From NCBI GenBank assembly GCA_034440635.1, contig JAOTON010001680.1:1-64000 (forward strand): DNA of 64,000 nucleotides, read 5' to 3'. How positions within the stretch are numbered: the first letter of the stretch is position 1; each line of letters begins with the position of its first letter. A program made the translations under genes and the position numbers. This DNA is from Lepas anatifera. Its lineage: Eukaryota; Arthropoda; Thecostraca; Lepadidae. Positions 24,297-35,203 of this stretch are shown here, in pieces. Below the pieces are notes generated by a model that was not told where the DNA came from, did no database searches, and saw nothing but the letters and a program-made list of their open reading frames with translations.

Positions 24297-26785
24297 GCTC
24301 GAGACCTCAGCCCCACCACCGAACTGAGGTCCTGGATCCGCCCATGCTCGAGCTCCTTACCCCAACCCCTTACATATGTCCTGGATCTGCCTATGCTCGA
24401 TCTCCGTAGCCCCACCTCTATACTGCCCTGGACCCGCCTATGCTTGAACTCCTTAGCCCCTACCCCTAATGATGTCCTGGATCCGCCTATGCTCGAGCTC
24501 CCGAGCCCCACCCACGTACTGATGTCCTGAATCCGCTTATGCTCGAGCTCCTTAGCCCCACTCCCGTACTGATGTCCTGGATCCGCTTATGTTTTAACTC
24601 TTTAGCCCCTACCTGTTTTAACTCTTTAGCCTCTTGATGTCCTGGATCCGCTTATGCTCGAGCTCCTTAGCCCCACCCCCGTACTGATGTCTTTGATCCG
24701 CCTATACTCGAGCCCCCTTAGCCCCGGCCCCGTACTGATGTCCTTGATCCGCCTCTGCTCGAGCTCCTTAGCCCGACACCCATACTGATGTCCTGGATCC
24801 GCCTATGCTCGAGCTCCTTAGCCCCATCTCCGTACAGATGTCCTGGATCCGCCTATGCTGGATCTCCTAGCCCCATCCCCGTACCGATATGCTGGATCCG
24901 CCTATGCTCAAACCCCTTAGCCTCTTACCCCGTACTGATATCCTGGCTCCGCTTATGCTCGAGCTCCTTAGCCCCACCCCCGTACTGATGTCCTGGATCC
25001 GCCTATGCCCGAACTCTTTAGCCCCTACCCCTCTGCTGATGTCCTGGATCCGCTTATGCTTGAGCTCCTTAGCCCCACCTCTGTACTGATGTCCTTTATC
25101 CGCCTATACTCGAACCCCTTAGCCCCACCCCCGTACTGATGCCCTGGATCCGCCTCTGCTCGAGCTCCTTAGCCCCACACCCATACTGATGTCCTGGATC
25201 CGCCTATACTCCAGCTCTTTAGCCCCACCCCCGTACAGATGTCCTGGATCCACCTATGCTCGATCTCCTTAGCCCCACCCCCGTACTGATGTCCTGGATC
25301 CGCCTTTACTCAGGCTCCGGAGCCACACCCCTGCACTGATGTCCTGGATACGACTATGCTCGAGCTCCTTAGCCCCACCCCGAACTGATGTCCTGGATCT
25401 GCCTATGCTCGAACTCCGTAGCCCCACCTCCGTACTGCCCTGGATTCGCCTATACTCAAACTCTTTATTCCCTACCACCCTACTAATGTCCTGGATCCGC
25501 CTATGCTGGAACGCCCGAGCCCCACCACCGTACTGATGTCCTGGATCCGCCTATGCTCAAGCTCCTTAGCCCCACTCCTGTACTGAGGCCTGGATCCGCC
25601 TTTGCTGGAGCTCCTTAGCCCCACCCCCGTACTGATGTCCTGGATCCGCCTATGCTCGAACTTCTTAGCCCCACCTCCGTACTGATGTCCTGGATCCGCA
25701 TATGCTCGAACTCCTTAGCCCCTACCCCCCTACTGATGTCCTGGATCCGCCTATGCTCGAGCTCCTTACCCCACCTTCTTCCTGATGTCCTGGATCCGCC
25801 TATGCTCGAACTCCGTAGCCCCTACCCCCCCCCACTGATGTCCTGGATCCGCCTATGCTCGACCTCCTTACCCCACCCCCTTACGGATGTCCTGGATCCG
25901 CCTATGCTCGAACTGCGTAGCCCACCTCTGTACTGCCCTGGATTCACCTATGCTCGAACTACTTAGCCCCCATCCCCTACTGATGTCCTGGATCCGACTA
26001 TGCTCGAGCTCCCGAGCCCCACCCCCGTACTGATCAGCTGAATCCGCTTATGCTCGAGCTTCTTAGCCCCACCCCCGTACTGATGTCCTGGATCCGCCTA
26101 TGCTCAAACTGTTTATCCCCTACGCACGTGCTGATGTCCTGGATCCGCTTATGCTCGAGCTTCTTAGCCTCACCCCCGTACTGATGTCCTTGATCCGCCT
26201 ATACTCAAGCCCTTTAGCCCCACCGCCGTACTGATGTCCTAGATCCGCCTCTGCTCGAGCTCCTTAGCCCGACACCCATACTGATGTCCTGGATCAGCCT
26301 ATGCTCGAGCTCCTTATCTCCACCCCCGTACAGATGTCCTAGATCCGCCTATGCTCGATCTCCTTAGCCCCATCCCCGTACTAATATCCTGGATCCGCCT
26401 ATGCTCGAACTCCGTAGCCCCTACCCCCCTACTGATGTCCTGGATCCGCCTATGCTCGAACTCCGTAGCCCCTACCCCCTACTGATGTCCTGGATCCGCC
26501 TATGCTGGAACTCCCGAGTCTCACCCCGTACTGATGTCCTGAATCCGCTAATGCTCAGCTCCTTAGCCTCATCCCCGTACTAATGTCCTGGATCCGCCTA
26601 TGCTCTAATTCCCCAGCCTGACCCTCGTACCGATGTCCTGGATCCGCCTATGCTCTAACTCCCTAGCCCCACCCTCGTACTCATGTCCTGGGTCCGCCTA
26701 TGCTCGAACTCTTTAGCCCCTACCCCCATGCTGATGTCCTGGATCCGCTTATGCTCGATCTCCTTACCCCCACACCCGTAACGAC
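24297..26785 (+). repeat. 50-bp minisatellite array 3 (~50 units)
   Basis: The longest array of the 50-bp unit. Its start aligns with array 2. Unlike arrays 1, 2 and 4 it is not followed by block M. It ends at a transposon-terminus sequence in the opposite orientation ('cataggcggatccaaggggg', 26812-26831), which is the reverse complement of the monomer's conserved ggatccgcctatg core. Confidence 0.95.
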
Positions 26786-28528
26786 CCCACCTCCGTGCCC
26801 CCCCCGAAACGACATAGGCGGATCCAAGGGGGAAAGGGGACAGGTGCCCCCCATAAAATCTTAGCGCCCCCTGAAATTGTCCCGGAACAGGGGTCTATAA
26901 ACTTGCCGAACTACCTACGCCGTCGGCGACCCTATCATCTTTTAGTTGGCGACCCAGCAACCGTCTCAAACTCTGATTCTATCTGTTTTCCCATGATTTT
27001 AGCTTCCACCATCCGCTCCTGCTTTTAAATATGGTTACCCTCTCCACTGTCTCCACGCGTCATCGTAATACACCCAGTGCCCATAAAAATCTATTGGATG
27101 AAGTCTGCCAGTTCTTTTAGCCAAGAATGGGCAGAATCTACTTCGACAAAGAGCCAAGTTAGCCTTCGTTTCCCGGCTTGTTTGGCGTTTCTGAAAGACA
27201 GCTTGGCTACAACGGGGCATCTTTGGCCGATTACATCTGGCATCGTCACCGCCCTTAGTTGCTGCTAGTCTTTGCTAGTTATGTTTCTTCTTATTACAAT
27301 TTTTGTTCCAATTTTATGAAAAGCGACTGAAATTACCTGGTACCTTAGCTGATGCCATCTCCTTATACCGTATCTATGTATTATTTTTAAGTTCAAACTA
27401 GAATGTACTAGAATCCGTCACGAGTCGGTACCAAGTCGGTGATTTTCATTTTTTTTCAATAGGCGACCAATGGGCGACCGAGTCGGCCGAAACCGCCGAC
27501 TTGCGTGGTTGCCTGGTCGCAGGTGGTCGCCCTGGTACATTTTCGGTGTGTGCGGCCGTCAGAACGAGCGCGGCGTGGGCTGCCGCTAATATTTTTGTAT
27601 TCTTGTTGGTGGGCGCTGTTTTTGACGACTGGTGTTCAATTTGTTAAATCCAAGGGGTTAAATCAAGATGTGCGTTTATCATAGACGGTCCGTGCAATCT
27701 AGGTGGGTTTTGGAGTCTAATTGCAATGATGTTTCCTTGTTTTGCTTTACCGCGAAAAGTCTCAGAAGGAAAAAAACTTGAATACCAGTGGTGCATGTTT
27801 AAACTCTTTCCAACCACAATCACACTGAAATGTCATCGTAAACATTGTTCTATAGTCACACATTCCCAAGGGCGTGGATATTCTGAACGATTTTTGTGGT
27901 GCCTAATTATGAGACTATCCATTACAAGTATACTATTTTTGATACCACCATGTTCTTGCCTTATAGCTGGACATATAACTGGGTGACCAAGTAGGCCTGT
28001 TATTTAAAGATTTTAAAGTCCCTGAAATGAGAAATAGGGAATTTTTTAGGATGCTCTTAGTAGGCACAGAAATTAACATGAGCTTCCATTTGGGGTGCCA
28101 CAGCAGTGACAGGTCCAAGGGATCCCTGAACTCGAGTTCAGGACCCCGTAAGTTTGAAAGGATTCAGGGCGGCCTGAAGAAAAGGGTACCCCAAAACTGA
28201 TTAAACCAGATCTGCGAGGTAGAAAATACCTTGCTACTGCCCCCACCACTAGAATACAAATGATGAGGCTACAGATGGAGCTTTGAAGTTTAGAAGTTGT
28301 GTAAAATGGCATTAAAGGTGCTGAAAACAGGTTTTGTTACGCTAGGTTGGCTCGCATCATGTTCTGTATGGCCATATGTCTTGGTCTGTATATATTATTA
28401 TCTCAAGTGGCAATATAAATCAAATATTTAAAAACTTTTTGTTATTTTTCTAGATATCTATTAATTGATTTTGTATATGACTAGTGTTTTATTTACACAG
28501 ATGCACCAAGACATGTGAATGATCATAA
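26786..28528. other. Intergenic DNA with an inverted transposon terminus, no gene recognised
   Basis: 26800-26880 resembles a DNA-transposon end (gcggatcc, accordion of C/G runs, 'cccctgaaat'). The rest is AT-rich single-copy sequence. Frames at 27035-27220 (-), 27726-27986 (+) and 28073-28312 (-) are short and unrecognised. Confidence 0.45.
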
Positions 28529-28738
28529 TGTGGGACGGGGAGCGTGAGCGCTCCGTCCAGCGGCGGCTGGCTGACTGAGCCGGCCGACGGCGCATGCGCG
28601 CTGCCCGCTGCTGACCCGGGAGGGGTCAGCCGGGCTGGAGAGTGGCAGTACGTGCCGGTGGGCTGGTGACGAAGGGTCGGTTGGTGCTGGATAAGAATAC
28701 AAGCAGACATCAAAGACACCGAGTGTTACGTCCCAACA
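28529..28738 (+). repeat. 5' LTR (210 bp)
   Basis: Begins TGTGGGACGGGG and ends GTCCCAACA, giving TG...CA termini with a short inverted repeat, followed one base later by a tRNA-like primer-binding sequence. GC-rich, with 'gcgcatgcgcgc' inside. The boundaries are inferred from these signals because no second LTR is available for comparison. Confidence 0.65.
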
Positions 28739-28739
28739 T

Positions 28740-28759
28740 TTGGCGCGGTCGGTAGGACC
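28740..28759 (+). other. Candidate tRNA primer-binding site
   Basis: TTGGCGCGGTCGGTAGGACC starts right after the LTR. Its TGGCGC...GGTAGGA form resembles primer-binding sites of animal Gypsy elements, where TGG pairs with the CCA end of a tRNA. The tRNA species was not identified. Confidence 0.55.
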
Positions 28760-28783
28760 AAGCGCTCGGTAAGTTGCGAGAAA

Positions 28784-28790
28784 GGTGAGT
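28784..28790 (+). other. Strong splice-donor consensus in the leader
   Basis: AAAG|GTGAGT, with the intron starting at 28785, lies about 25 bp after the primer-binding site. This is where retroviruses and env-bearing Gypsy elements place the donor for a subgenomic mRNA. Paired in the findings with the acceptor at 35229. Confidence 0.5.
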
Positions 28791-28937
28791 TCACATTATA
28801 TTTTTTCTCTAAATGGACGCATATTGTAAAACTGTGAGCATGCTGTTGCGGTGTTGATCACCCAATAATTTTTTAGCTGATTATTCGGCTCATAAACCGT
28901 TTCGGTTGGATTTCCTACCGAAATAAAATAAGAAAGG

Positions 28938-29520
28938 GACGGCCTATGACGGCGTTTCTTTGCGCCTGTGCAATTGTCATTCGCTGTTTTAGCGAGAGCC
29001 ATTAAGTAACGAGTTCGGATTAACGACTCGGCCATAGGGGAAACTTTTCAGTTCCCGTGCTCAGCCGAATGCGGACCGTTTCGGCCCATTTAGAGCATAA
29101 AAACGACCTATTACGGCGTTTTAAGTGCGTTAGTTGAATATACTTCGCTGTTTGCAGCGATATCGTTTTGATTCGAGTTCGGATTAACGACTCGGCTGTG
29201 GAGTGGCAGTGCTCCATTCCATACTTCAACGAATGTGGGCCGTTTCGGCGCATCCGTGAGCATTTTGGTTCTATAAAGACGGCCTATAACGGCGTTTTGC
29301 CCCATATTTATCAATAAGATCTGCTGTTTTCAGCGATAGAAATTATATTCGTGTCGGGTTAGCGACGCAACAGTAGAGTGTTTGCGTTTTGCCTTGATTT
29401 CTTTGTGCTCTGGCGAACGCGGACCGTTTCGGCGCATTCGTGAGAATTTTTTCTCATTCGATCTGGTCCGCAGGGTTTCTGGCGACTAATAATTAAACCG
29501 AGTTCGGATTACCGGCACAA
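28938..29520 (+). repeat. Degenerate ~170-bp tandem repeats with hairpins in the leader
   Basis: Three to four units. 'acggcctatgacggcgttt' recurs at about 28938, 29102 and 29278. 'gagttcggattaacgactcgg' (full or decayed) occurs at about 29010, 29178, 29354 and 29500. Each of the first three units has a small hairpin between these words: TCGCT/AGCGA at 28981-28995, TCGCTG/CAGCGA at 29145-29160, and a weaker GCTG/CAGC at about 29323-29334. Confidence 0.75.
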
Positions 29521-29965
29521 CCAGAGCAAGAGGCGTTTCTCGCTCAAATAGCTCTCAGTTACTGCATTGTTGGACAACTAAAATAATTTTTTCTAGTGAT
29601 CACAATATTAGGAATCCAAGAATAACCCTAGCTTCAGGTACATTTTTGTTTTGCTTCTCAATTGACAAATATAAATGTTACTGATCTATAGCCAGAAAGG
29701 AAACGAGATAACGCCTTGCCAATTGCATTTCGTGAACGGGGATTGTAGGCGATCATACACGCAGCTGTAAAACGATACTTTCCCGGCACGATCTCCAGAT
29801 CCCAGAAGCACAAGCTTGCACATTGATTTTGAAAAACTATTTTCTTTTACCAATAACAGCCATTGCCACGCATCAGGTAGTTCTTTTCTACCAACATTAT
29901 TGTGCCAAATTAAAAACCGCACTCGTTTTTTTGTCCAAACTTAATTTCAACCAAACCAGACCATA

Positions 29966-30663
29966 ATGTCAGAGTTAGCAGTCAAAATCGCAAACACAAC
30001 GAAGTTCACGGGGCAAGGGGGAGATGACTGGGAGACTTGGATTTCACGCTTTGAAATCCGTTTCTGCGATGTGGAGGAAAGTAAATTATCGGGCTTGTTA
30101 CGCGACGTTTTGGACGGGTCAGCACTAGATGAATGTGGGAAGTTAGGAAAAACTATTTATACAGATTACAAGAAACTAAAGGAGGCCCTGGAAAAGAAAT
30201 ATGGCACCAGCTCTAACACGCGGCGAGCCCATGCAGAGCTTCGACAAGCGAGTCAGCTTCCCGGCGAGGATACAGATATGTTTGCAGAAAGGATAAAAAG
30301 CTGACACAGCTAGCTTATCCGGCACTTACAACTAAACAACTAGAAGCTACCGCTTTCGAGCATTTCATGTGTGGGCTTTCGGACCATATGCTGCAAGAAA
30401 AGCTGCATGGAAGAGACGACATAATCTCCTGGATGCAGCAGTACAGGAAGCTAGGGAAGATGAAGGAACGCAAGGAAACGCTGGCAGCAATGCAGGCGGC
30501 GGTAAAAGGCGGGGAACACGTAGCAGTAGCAGCGCATGGGGCATTAACGGCATCCACAACTGCGAGAGAGGACGAGCGACAGAACTCATCACTGCTCGCC
30601 ATGATGGAGGAACTGCAGAACGAGGTCAAGGAGCTGAAGACCCATGTGGAAAAAAACAACTGA
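29966..30663 (+). pseudogene. gag: Gag capsid region, frameshifted
   Basis: Encodes the structural Gag of the retrotransposon, which would assemble cytoplasmic particles around the element RNA. It starts at ATG 29966 (MSELAVKIANTTKF) and reads 112 codons to a TGA at 30302. The homologous reading continues one frame over ('TQLAYPALTTKQLEATAF'), with the break in the A-run near 30294-30299. A further short frame excursion near 30420-30470 restores a typical 'DAAVQEAREDE' motif. The last part is a coiled-coil-like, E/K/Q-rich segment ending at an in-frame TGA (30661-30663) that could be a decayed CGA. Capsid identity rests on length, position and retroelement context. Confidence 0.75.
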
Positions 30664-31202
30664 AGACGCAAGGAAGGAGCAAGGAGGGGCGCCTGTTTCG
30701 AGTGCGGTGATAACACCCACTTTAGAAGGGATTGCCCGCGGTTGTTTGGTCCAGGCCGCCAGGTAAATCGCCCGTCCGGTGCAATGAACAACCTCGGACA
30801 GCGAAGCAACAGGGCGTGTTTTGAGTGGGGGATCCCGGCCACCTGAGACAGAACTGCCCTCAGTGGTTACGAAGGGGGCGGCAGACAGCCCAGCGACTGC
30901 AGTCGACGGGGGTAGAGCGGCAACCAAGGCTGGGATTTCAATGCCTGGGATGTGGTAGACACGGACATTCTGTGTCAGAATGTTGGAGAACGCCTGTCTC
31001 AGCTGGGGGTGCGGGTTTCCAGCATTCCTCTGGGGATAGGGGCACGGTCACATGTCTGAACTGTGGACAGCAGGGGCATTGGGCAGCTGAGTGTCGTTTC
31101 AGATCTCAGCCAGTCACGGAGAATGCGAATAGAAGGGAGTACTTCTATGGTAATCCGAGTAGAACAAATGCTGAGGAGAATCGGGCGGGAAACGGGCAGT
31201 GA
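30664..31202 (+). pseudogene. gag: Gag nucleocapsid region with four CCHC zinc knuckles
   Basis: The RNA-binding nucleocapsid part of Gag. Knuckle 1 is CFECGDNTHFRRDC (from 30694), in the same frame as the preceding Gag. Knuckle 2 has lost one base at its second cysteine (CFEW then GDPGHLRQNC, near 30827), which shifts the frame. Knuckles 3 (CLGCGRHGHSVSEC) and 4 (CLNCGQQGHWAAEC) are intact. Four knuckles is more than the one or two usual in Gypsy Gag. The frame ends in a TGA at 31200-31202, and the protease follows in that same frame. Confidence 0.85.
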
Positions 31203-32240
31203 CTGGGGCCAGCAGCAGGCGCCAGTCAAAACCCGGACACATCGTCACACCTAAAGCACGCTGCTATCGTAAGAGTGGAGGTCGAGGGACAGGGTACTTG
31301 GGCCCTCATTGATTCTGGCGCGGACACTTCTATGATAAGCAGGGGAGTTCGCCGATTCCGTTATCCCCAAGGCTGCTGTCCAAAGGGGTCCTTTGGAAGC
31401 ATAACCCAAGCTGGGGGAGACAAAATCGAGGTCACGGGACTAGCGGAGGTCGCACTGGCGATACAGTCACTGGAGTTTACGCAACCCATGATGATCATAC
31501 CAGGCCTCATCTACAAAATAATACTGGGAAGAGATTTCTGCTGCATGCATAATACGATCCTGGATGACAAGGCCGCATTATTCAAGATCAAGGGACTACA
31601 TCTGCCCCTGCCCACATATGAGGAGCTGCGCCCGAAGAAATCACGCGTAATAACATGCTCTGCGGTGTCTATTCCCGCTAGATCCCGAACGACAGCGTAC
31701 CTGAAGGTACATGCTTTGGATGGGGTACCACACGGGCCCACGGAAGGAAAATGGCAGGGCGTTTTAGAACCTTGTCGTTCAGAAGAAAAACAAGAGTGGC
31801 GAGTCCCAAGGGCAGTAACAAACGTGAAGGACGACGGCACAGTACCTTTTCACATCACAAATATTGGGGGACATTCACTGACCATTCCATCCGGCGTCGA
31901 AGTTGGCACGTTTCATACTATCCAGACAGATGGAACAGGTGTGTATGAAATTTCGACAGCAGCGCTTACGGAACAGGAAGCGGAACCAGCGGAACGAGAC
32001 AAAGTCATTCGCGAGCTTGGTCTAGAAGAGGCAGCGGTGTCAGAGCCGGGAAAAAGGGTGCTTGGAAGATTGGTGGACGAATACATCGATATCTTCAGCA
32101 AGAATGATGATGACCTAGGGAAGACCAAGCTGTTGAAGCATCATATTGACACGGGCACAGCTGCCCTGATTCGACAACGGCCCCGTCGAATACCCTTGAA
32201 GCTGGAGAGGAGGTGGAACGTCAAAAAGACAAGATGCTGA
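31203..32240 (+). pseudogene. pol: Pol: aspartic protease and start of reverse transcriptase
   Basis: Retropepsin-type protease that would cleave the Gag-Pol polyprotein. The active site ALIDSGADTS has its catalytic Asp at 31311-31313; the downstream ILGRDF motif matches the conserved helix region. It is in the same frame as the last Gag segment, separated only by the TGA at 31200, so Gag-Pol would need stop readthrough, or the TGA is a decayed TGG. After a ~200-residue linker comes the RT entry region ('HHIDTG...', 'RQRPRRIPL'). A frame break near 32205 interrupts it just before the 'DGIIEESSSPW' motif. Confidence 0.85.
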
Positions 32241-32959
32241 GAGACGGAATCATCGAAGAGAGTTCAAGCCCATGGTGTTCTCCGATCGTCCTAGCCAAGA
32301 AAAAAAGATGGCAGCTTTAGGTTTTGCGTGGACTTGAGATCAGTGAACGCAGTTACCCAGAGCCTTCCGGTCCCTATCCCTAGGATTGATGAAAGTCTGG
32401 ATAGCCTCGCAGGAGCCAAATTCTTTTCAACTTTGGACATGGCTGCGGGATATTGGCAAATGGATCTCGCGGAGGAGGATAAGGAAAAGACTGCGTTCAG
32501 CACCGGCAAGGGTCTCCACCAGTTTCGAGCCATGCCATTCGGCTTGGAAAACGCTGGCGCGACTTTCCAACGTCTGATGGAATTGGTACTTGCGGGGTCG
32601 ACTCAAAAAGCTGCCTGGTCTATATAGATGATGTAATCGTCTTCGGAGAAACGGAACAGGCACACCTCAAGCACTTGGAAGAAGTCTTTCAGAGGATCCG
32701 AGAAGCAGGGATGAAACTAAAGCCCAGAAAGTGTTGCCTCGCCAGGGATCAGGTAGTGTTCCTGGGTCACAAGGTGGGAAGGACGGGAGTTCATCCTGAC
32801 CCTGCGAATGTCGAAAAAGTCAGGAACTGGCCACGACCTCAAAGGGCTGAAGATCTCAGGAGCTTCCTGGGGCTGGCCAGCTTCTATTCAAGATTCGTGC
32901 CGGGGTATTCCGACTTGGTGAAGCCACTCAGGGAGGCGGCAGAGAAAAAGGTGACCTGA
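32200..32959 (+). pseudogene. pol: Pol: reverse transcriptase
   Basis: Copies the element RNA into DNA. Visible RT blocks in order are [38 protein letters not shown] (first catalytic Asp), [24 protein letters not shown] (catalytic Asp pair, 32621-32632), LKPRKC and FLGHKVG. The YIDD form and the GLAxFYSRFVPGYS connection are typical of Ty3/Gypsy. Frames break in the A-run at about 32297-32307 and again near 32590-32615. The last part (32618-32959) is open to a TGA. Confidence 0.9.
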
Positions 32960-33599
32960 CATGGACAGCGGAGCTTCGAAAGCTTCGAGAAGACCAAAGG
33001 AAAACTAACTTCGCCACCAGTATTAACCCTACCCTCATTCAAGGGGAGGTTCAGCATAGCGACAGACGCCCCGAACTCGGCGGTGGGGGCTGTGTTGACT
33101 GAAACTGTCGATGGGGATGACAAGGTAGTGGCATATGCCAGTAAAGTTCTGAACAGGAGTGAAAAAATGGCACACATACGATAAGGAGTTATGGGCAGTC
33201 GTATGGGCGATTAAACATTTCCGACACTATCTCGCAGCCACAACATTCACTGTGCTGACCGACCACAAGCCTCTCCTTAACCTACCTCATTCCATCAAGG
33301 TGGAGGGCGACGCCACAGGTAGAAGGGGACGCTGGGCCCTGGAGCTAAGCACGTATGATTTTGAGGTGGTGTATCGAAAAGGCTTGGACAATGGCAACGC
33401 AGACGCCATGTCCAGACAAGTGTCGAAACACACGGATACAGCGGTAGAGTCCTCGGGGAGGGCGACGAGAACACCATATACTATACGGCAGCGGCCCAAG
33501 AGGAGGGTCCGCAAGCAGCCGCCAGTGACAAGAGCTCATCCGACAATGAAATCCCAGACGAAAGTTTGCGGAGGGAGCAGGAATTGGACCCAATCTTAA
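32960..33599 (+). pseudogene. pol: Pol: RNase H
   Basis: Degrades RNA in the RNA-DNA hybrid. ATDAPNSAVGAVL holds the first catalytic Asp (33065-33067). After a shift in an A-run near 33163-33168, the long frame 33159-33599 contains YDKELWAVVWAIKHFRHYL (catalytic Glu), LTDHKPLL (Asp) and GNADAMSR, the standard ends of Gypsy RNase H. The frame then continues through a linker to a stop at 33597. Confidence 0.9.
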
Positions 33600-34876
33600 G
33601 TGAAGTCCTGGATTGGGTACGACAAGGACATCTTCCACCGAAGAAGAGGCTTAGGAAGCGTTGCCGTGAACTGCGTCTTCTGGCTCGATTGTTTGATGAC
33701 CTGAGCATCGAAAACGAGATATTAGTGCTACATAGAGCGAGAGACGATATTGTTTCAACTGTCCCTCTTTTACCAGTCACATGGCGTCGGGAGGTCCTGA
33801 GGATGCTTCATGATGATGTCTCAGCGGGCCACCTGGGCGCGACCAGGACATTGGAAAAGTTAAGGCCAGATTTTTCTGGCCAACTATGCACAGAGACGTG
33901 TTAGACTACTGTGAAACATGCAGGGATTGTCAAAGGCGCAGCGCCCATGCCCACGCCCGCAGGCTTCATTCCGCACAGATTCATATTCGCGGCCATTTGA
34001 GAGAGTGGCTTTAGATATCACCGAGATGCCGATGTCATCAAAAGGGAACAAGTACGCCCTCGTGGCAATGGACTATTTTTCCAAATTTGTGTTCACATAC
34101 CCGATGCCAAATCAGACAGCGGAGACCGTGTCAGGGTGTTTACTCGACATGGTGCTTCGCCAGGGGTTCCGGAAAGACTTCACTCTGACCAGGGAGGCAA
34201 TTCGAAGCAGCAGTCTTTCAAGATTTGTGTAGGAGATTAGGAATAAAAAGACCGCACGTCACCATACCGTCCCCAGAGTGATGGTATGGTAGAGAGGTTT
34301 AATCGGACATTGAAGGATATGACGGCGAAATACATCAAACCTTGCGGGTCTGATTGGGAGAAACACCTCCGTTTTTGACGTTTGCCTACAATACCTCCAA
34401 GCATGCGGTGACAGGCTACTCCCGTTCTACCTCGTTCACGGCCGTGAAGCACGTCTCCCTGTAGATGAATTAATCGGGACAGAGCGGGGGTGGTCGCGTC
34501 AACTGCTTCGTCGACAACAACTTACGTAGGTTGCGGGCCGCCTTTAACCATGTTAAGGACAACATCGACCAGGCTGCCTTTGACATGGTGGTGGGACAGC
34601 AGGGCGCAACAGAGGAGGCCGCATACGCCTCGGGGCAGAAAGTTTGGGTCGCAGATCACGTCGCTAGTGCAGGCGGCAAGCGAAAGTTGGGGCTGTACTA
34701 TAAGGGCCCTGGGATAATTCTGCAAAGGGAGGGACCGAGTAAGTCAGGGTGGTATACAGATTCGACTACCTGACGGCAAGGAGACGAGGGTTCATCATGA
34801 CCACCTGAAGCCAGTGAAAGAACGAGACTTGAGCCGGACCGCAGCTAGGAAGGGTAACAAGAGTCAGATGGGCTGA
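33566..34876 (+). pseudogene. pol: Pol: integrase (HHCC zinc domain, DDE core, GPF/Y-like end)
   Basis: Inserts the cDNA into the genome. MLHDDVSAGHLG followed by YCETCRDCQ is the HHCC zinc-binding domain. The DDE core has its first Asp in ALDITEMP (34014-34016), second Asp in the SDQG-type motif (34187-34189) and Glu in GMVERFNRTL (34292-34294). 'KLGLYYKGPGIIL' near 34680-34720 resembles the GPF/Y module of Gypsy integrases. 'VHHDHLKPVKERD' marks the usual end of pol, with a TGA near 34875. Frame changes occur near 33870, 33950, 34200, 34365 and 34750. No chromodomain was recognised. Confidence 0.88.
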
Positions 34877-35013
34877 TAACAGACCAACCCAGGAATACTA
34901 GGAACGGGGAAATACCCCCAGGCCAGGGGGTGAGAGGGAAGGACATGAGCAGCCCCTCAGTACCCAACATCTCCCATGATCCCAGACTGGCTTTGGGGTC
35001 TGACAATAACTCC

Positions 35014-35027
35014 AAGGAGGGGAGAAG
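35014..35027 (+). other. Polypurine tract candidate
   Basis: AAGGAGGGGAGAAG is a classical plus-strand primer sequence, but the following 'tgatacaacc' does not match the start of the 5' LTR. A second purine run just before 35787 ('gggaggccaggagg') also fits. Which one was used is undecided. Confidence 0.35.
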
Positions 35028-35203
35028 TGATACAACCTATGTAACCCGCAGTGGAATGTCAATACGGCCCCCAGATAGACTGCAGCTAGAGTTCTAGTCG
35101 CGGAAGCGGGTTGAGCCTCTTACTCAACGGCAACATTCGGAAGCAATACAACGTAGGACAACCCGTTCGAGTCCGTTGACGGCCGGGCAGTCAGTAGATA
35201 GGC

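Noticed and set aside
28796..29314. Minus-strand frames sharing 'AESLIRTR' as a repeated-domain protein
   Set aside because: The shared words come from the tandem repeats of the retrotransposon leader read on the wrong strand.
35150..35185. tRNA-like B-box ('cgttcgagtcc')
   Set aside because: No A-box or cloverleaf could be fitted around it.
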